Of a stretch of 6,309 nt of DNA, positions 5,215 to 6,309 are shown piece after piece. The notes under the pieces were generated by a model. The model was given only the letters and a program-made list of their open reading frames with translations. It was not told the DNA's origin and made no database searches. Source of the DNA: Bacteroidota bacterium (GTDB lineage: Bacteria > Bacteroidota > Bacteroidia > Chitinophagales > Chitinophagaceae); assembly GCA_018267795.1 (NCBI GenBank), contig JAFDXS010000156.1, positions 1 to 6,309 of the forward strand, written 5' to 3'. A program made the translations under genes and the position numbers. Every line of letters starts with the position of its first letter. The first letter of the stretch is position 1.

Positions 5215-6309
5215 TCACCGCATCAGCCTACTCAATTCCTTTTGTTTAGATGATGGTTTTGCTGGTTGATTACTGCTCTTGATATCAGTGTACCGCTTTT
5301 TCATTTTCAGGAATCTCTTTTCAAGAAATTGATAGGAGAGATAAGAGAATGTAATGGTAAGACACAGTGTAAGCACGTAGACAATAAGCATTGCCGCTGC
5401 ATTGGGAATGCTCTCCAGCCAACCTGATATAAACTTACTTAGCAGGAAGATAAACAGCATGTGATAGGCATACATACCATATGATATTTTGCCAATGAAC
5501 CGTAAAGATTTGTTTTCGAGCTTAATGATTGTGTGCTGATTGGTGCTTACATTCATTATGAGGACGAGGAATATAAGACTATAGATTTCATGGTCAAGGA
5601 TAGAGAATACATGAAATGAACGGATAGAAACAGAGCCTATAAATAATGCCCAGCAAACTATTTGCATAAGCTTGCTGTAGATAATATTTAGGAGCCGGTG
5701 GTTAGACAGTACCAGGTATGCGCCTAAGCCGCCAATGGCCATGCAGTCTAAACGGGTAATGTAAAAAACATGATAAACGCTGCTAAAAGGTGAATACTGC
5801 AAAGCTACCTTCAATAGTAGATAAATGCCGATAAACAGTAGCAATGCTTTAGGTATGTTCTTTGCTTTGTTCATGAGCAGCGGCCAGAAGGCATAAAACT
5901 GCTCTTCCACACCTACAGACCATAATGGGGTAAGGGCCGCAAAAGTACCACCTAAGGCAAAAGGCACATTGGGGATAAAAAATATGTAGTAGAGTATATG
6001 TGGCAGGTTGCTTCTGTCTTCCGGCAATATGCCGCCTATGCTTACCAGGCAGCCCACTATTAAAACAATTAAAAAGTAAACCGGCCATATCCTCAGAATG
6101 CGGCGCATGTAAAACTTTTTAAACTCAATAGTGTTAAACCTGTTTTTCTCCAGTATTAAAAGGTAGGTAATAAGAAAGCCGCTGAGTACAAAGAATAAAG
6201 TAACAGCATACTGCGCCATGTCCTTAGCTCTAAAGCCAGATTCATGTTTATTGAATAAGTAAGAAAACTCATCGACATGAGAAGTGATAACAATAAGGGC
6301 AGCTATGGC
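5215..6309 (-). CDS. OafA-like membrane acyltransferase (acyltransferase 3 family), 5' end outside window
   Basis: The reading frame is open to the right edge, giving 364 visible residues; only a short N-terminus is missing. The ATG at 6219 is internal, because the 30 codons upstream of it encode AIAALIVITSHVDEFSY, and the histidine of TSH (visible residue 11) is the expected catalytic His of Acyl_transf_3 proteins (PF01757). Other family marks are LFFVLSGFLI (38-47), YMRRILRIWPVYF (67-79), LWSVGVEEQFYAFWP (129-143), TRLDCMAIGG (185-194), and GKISYGMYAYHMLF (273-286) near the end. About ten membrane segments are seen, then a basic cytoplasmic tail (about 330-364) rich in Lys, Arg and Ser. Such enzymes move acetyl or other acyl groups onto sugars of surface glycans. 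No SGNH domain follows, so it is the membrane-only form. The target may be the glycan of the nearby cluster (inference). Confidence 0.92.
   Translation of the reverse strand, partial: AIAALIVITSHVDEFSYLFNKHESGFRAKDMAQYAVTLFFVLSGFLITYLLILEKNRFNTIEFKKFYMRRILRIWPVYFLIVLIVGCLVSIGGILPEDRSNLPHILYYIFFIPNVPFALGGTFAALTPLWSVGVEEQFYAFWPLLMNKAKNIPKALLLFIGIYLLLKVALQYSPFSSVYHVFYITRLDCMAIGGLGAYLVLSNHRLLNIIYSKLMQIVCWALFIGSVSIRSFHVFSILDHEIYSLIFLVLIMNVSTNQHTIIKLENKSLRFIGKISYGMYAYHMLFIFLLSKFISGWLESIPNAAAMLIVYVLTLCLTITFSYLSYQFLEKRFLKMKKRYTDIKSSNQPAKPSSKQKELSRLMR

Noticed and set aside
5849..6088. Minus-strand open frame of 79 codons
   Set aside because: It is a different frame on the same strand as the acyltransferase and overlaps its conserved SVGVEEQFY motif.

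Overview
The window reads as a piece of a Bacteroidota chromosome, most likely from the Chitinophagales/Cytophagales side of the phylum (inference). The evidence is an AT-rich genome without clear Shine-Dalgarno sites, an exact match to the Bacteroidota -7 promoter box, and a secreted protein with SprB-like repeats ending in the gliding-motility-associated C-terminal domain that directs type IX secretion (T9SS). No mobile element, CRISPR array, tRNA or rRNA is visible.

Left part (1-2488, minus strand): a tightly packed polysaccharide gene set read leftwards. The order is a polytopic O-antigen polymerase/ligase-like protein, then a GT4 glycosyltransferase joined to it by a 4-base ATGA stop/start overlap, then after 34 bases the start of a second glycosyltransferase of the DUF1972 type, which is cut by the left edge. 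Together they look like the assembly and polymerisation end of an exopolysaccharide, capsule or O-antigen locus.

Middle (2489/2537-2884): an AT-rich divergent intergenic stretch with no gene. It holds a plausible Bacteroidota promoter for the rightward gene and, in the long leader this implies, two small inverted repeats and a 12-base palindrome that abuts the start codon.

Centre right (2885-5128, plus strand): a 747-residue secreted, cysteine-paired, multi-domain surface protein. It has a signal peptide, an N-terminal beta-rich region with a DPDGDSLTF motif, an Ig-like segment, one degenerate and two clear SprB-like repeats, and a type B T9SS C-terminal domain. It ends just before a strong hairpin terminator (5148-5179) shared with the convergent gene.

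Right part (5215-6309, minus strand): an OafA-like membrane acyltransferase open through the right edge. Its first in-window ATG (6219) is internal, because the catalytic histidine lies upstream of it. This gene could O-acylate the glycan built by the left cluster, but only its proximity suggests so.

I see no clearly new system. The points most worth following are the orphan type B T9SS cargo with no visible PorP/SprF partner, its poorly named N-terminal region, and the structured leader in front of it.
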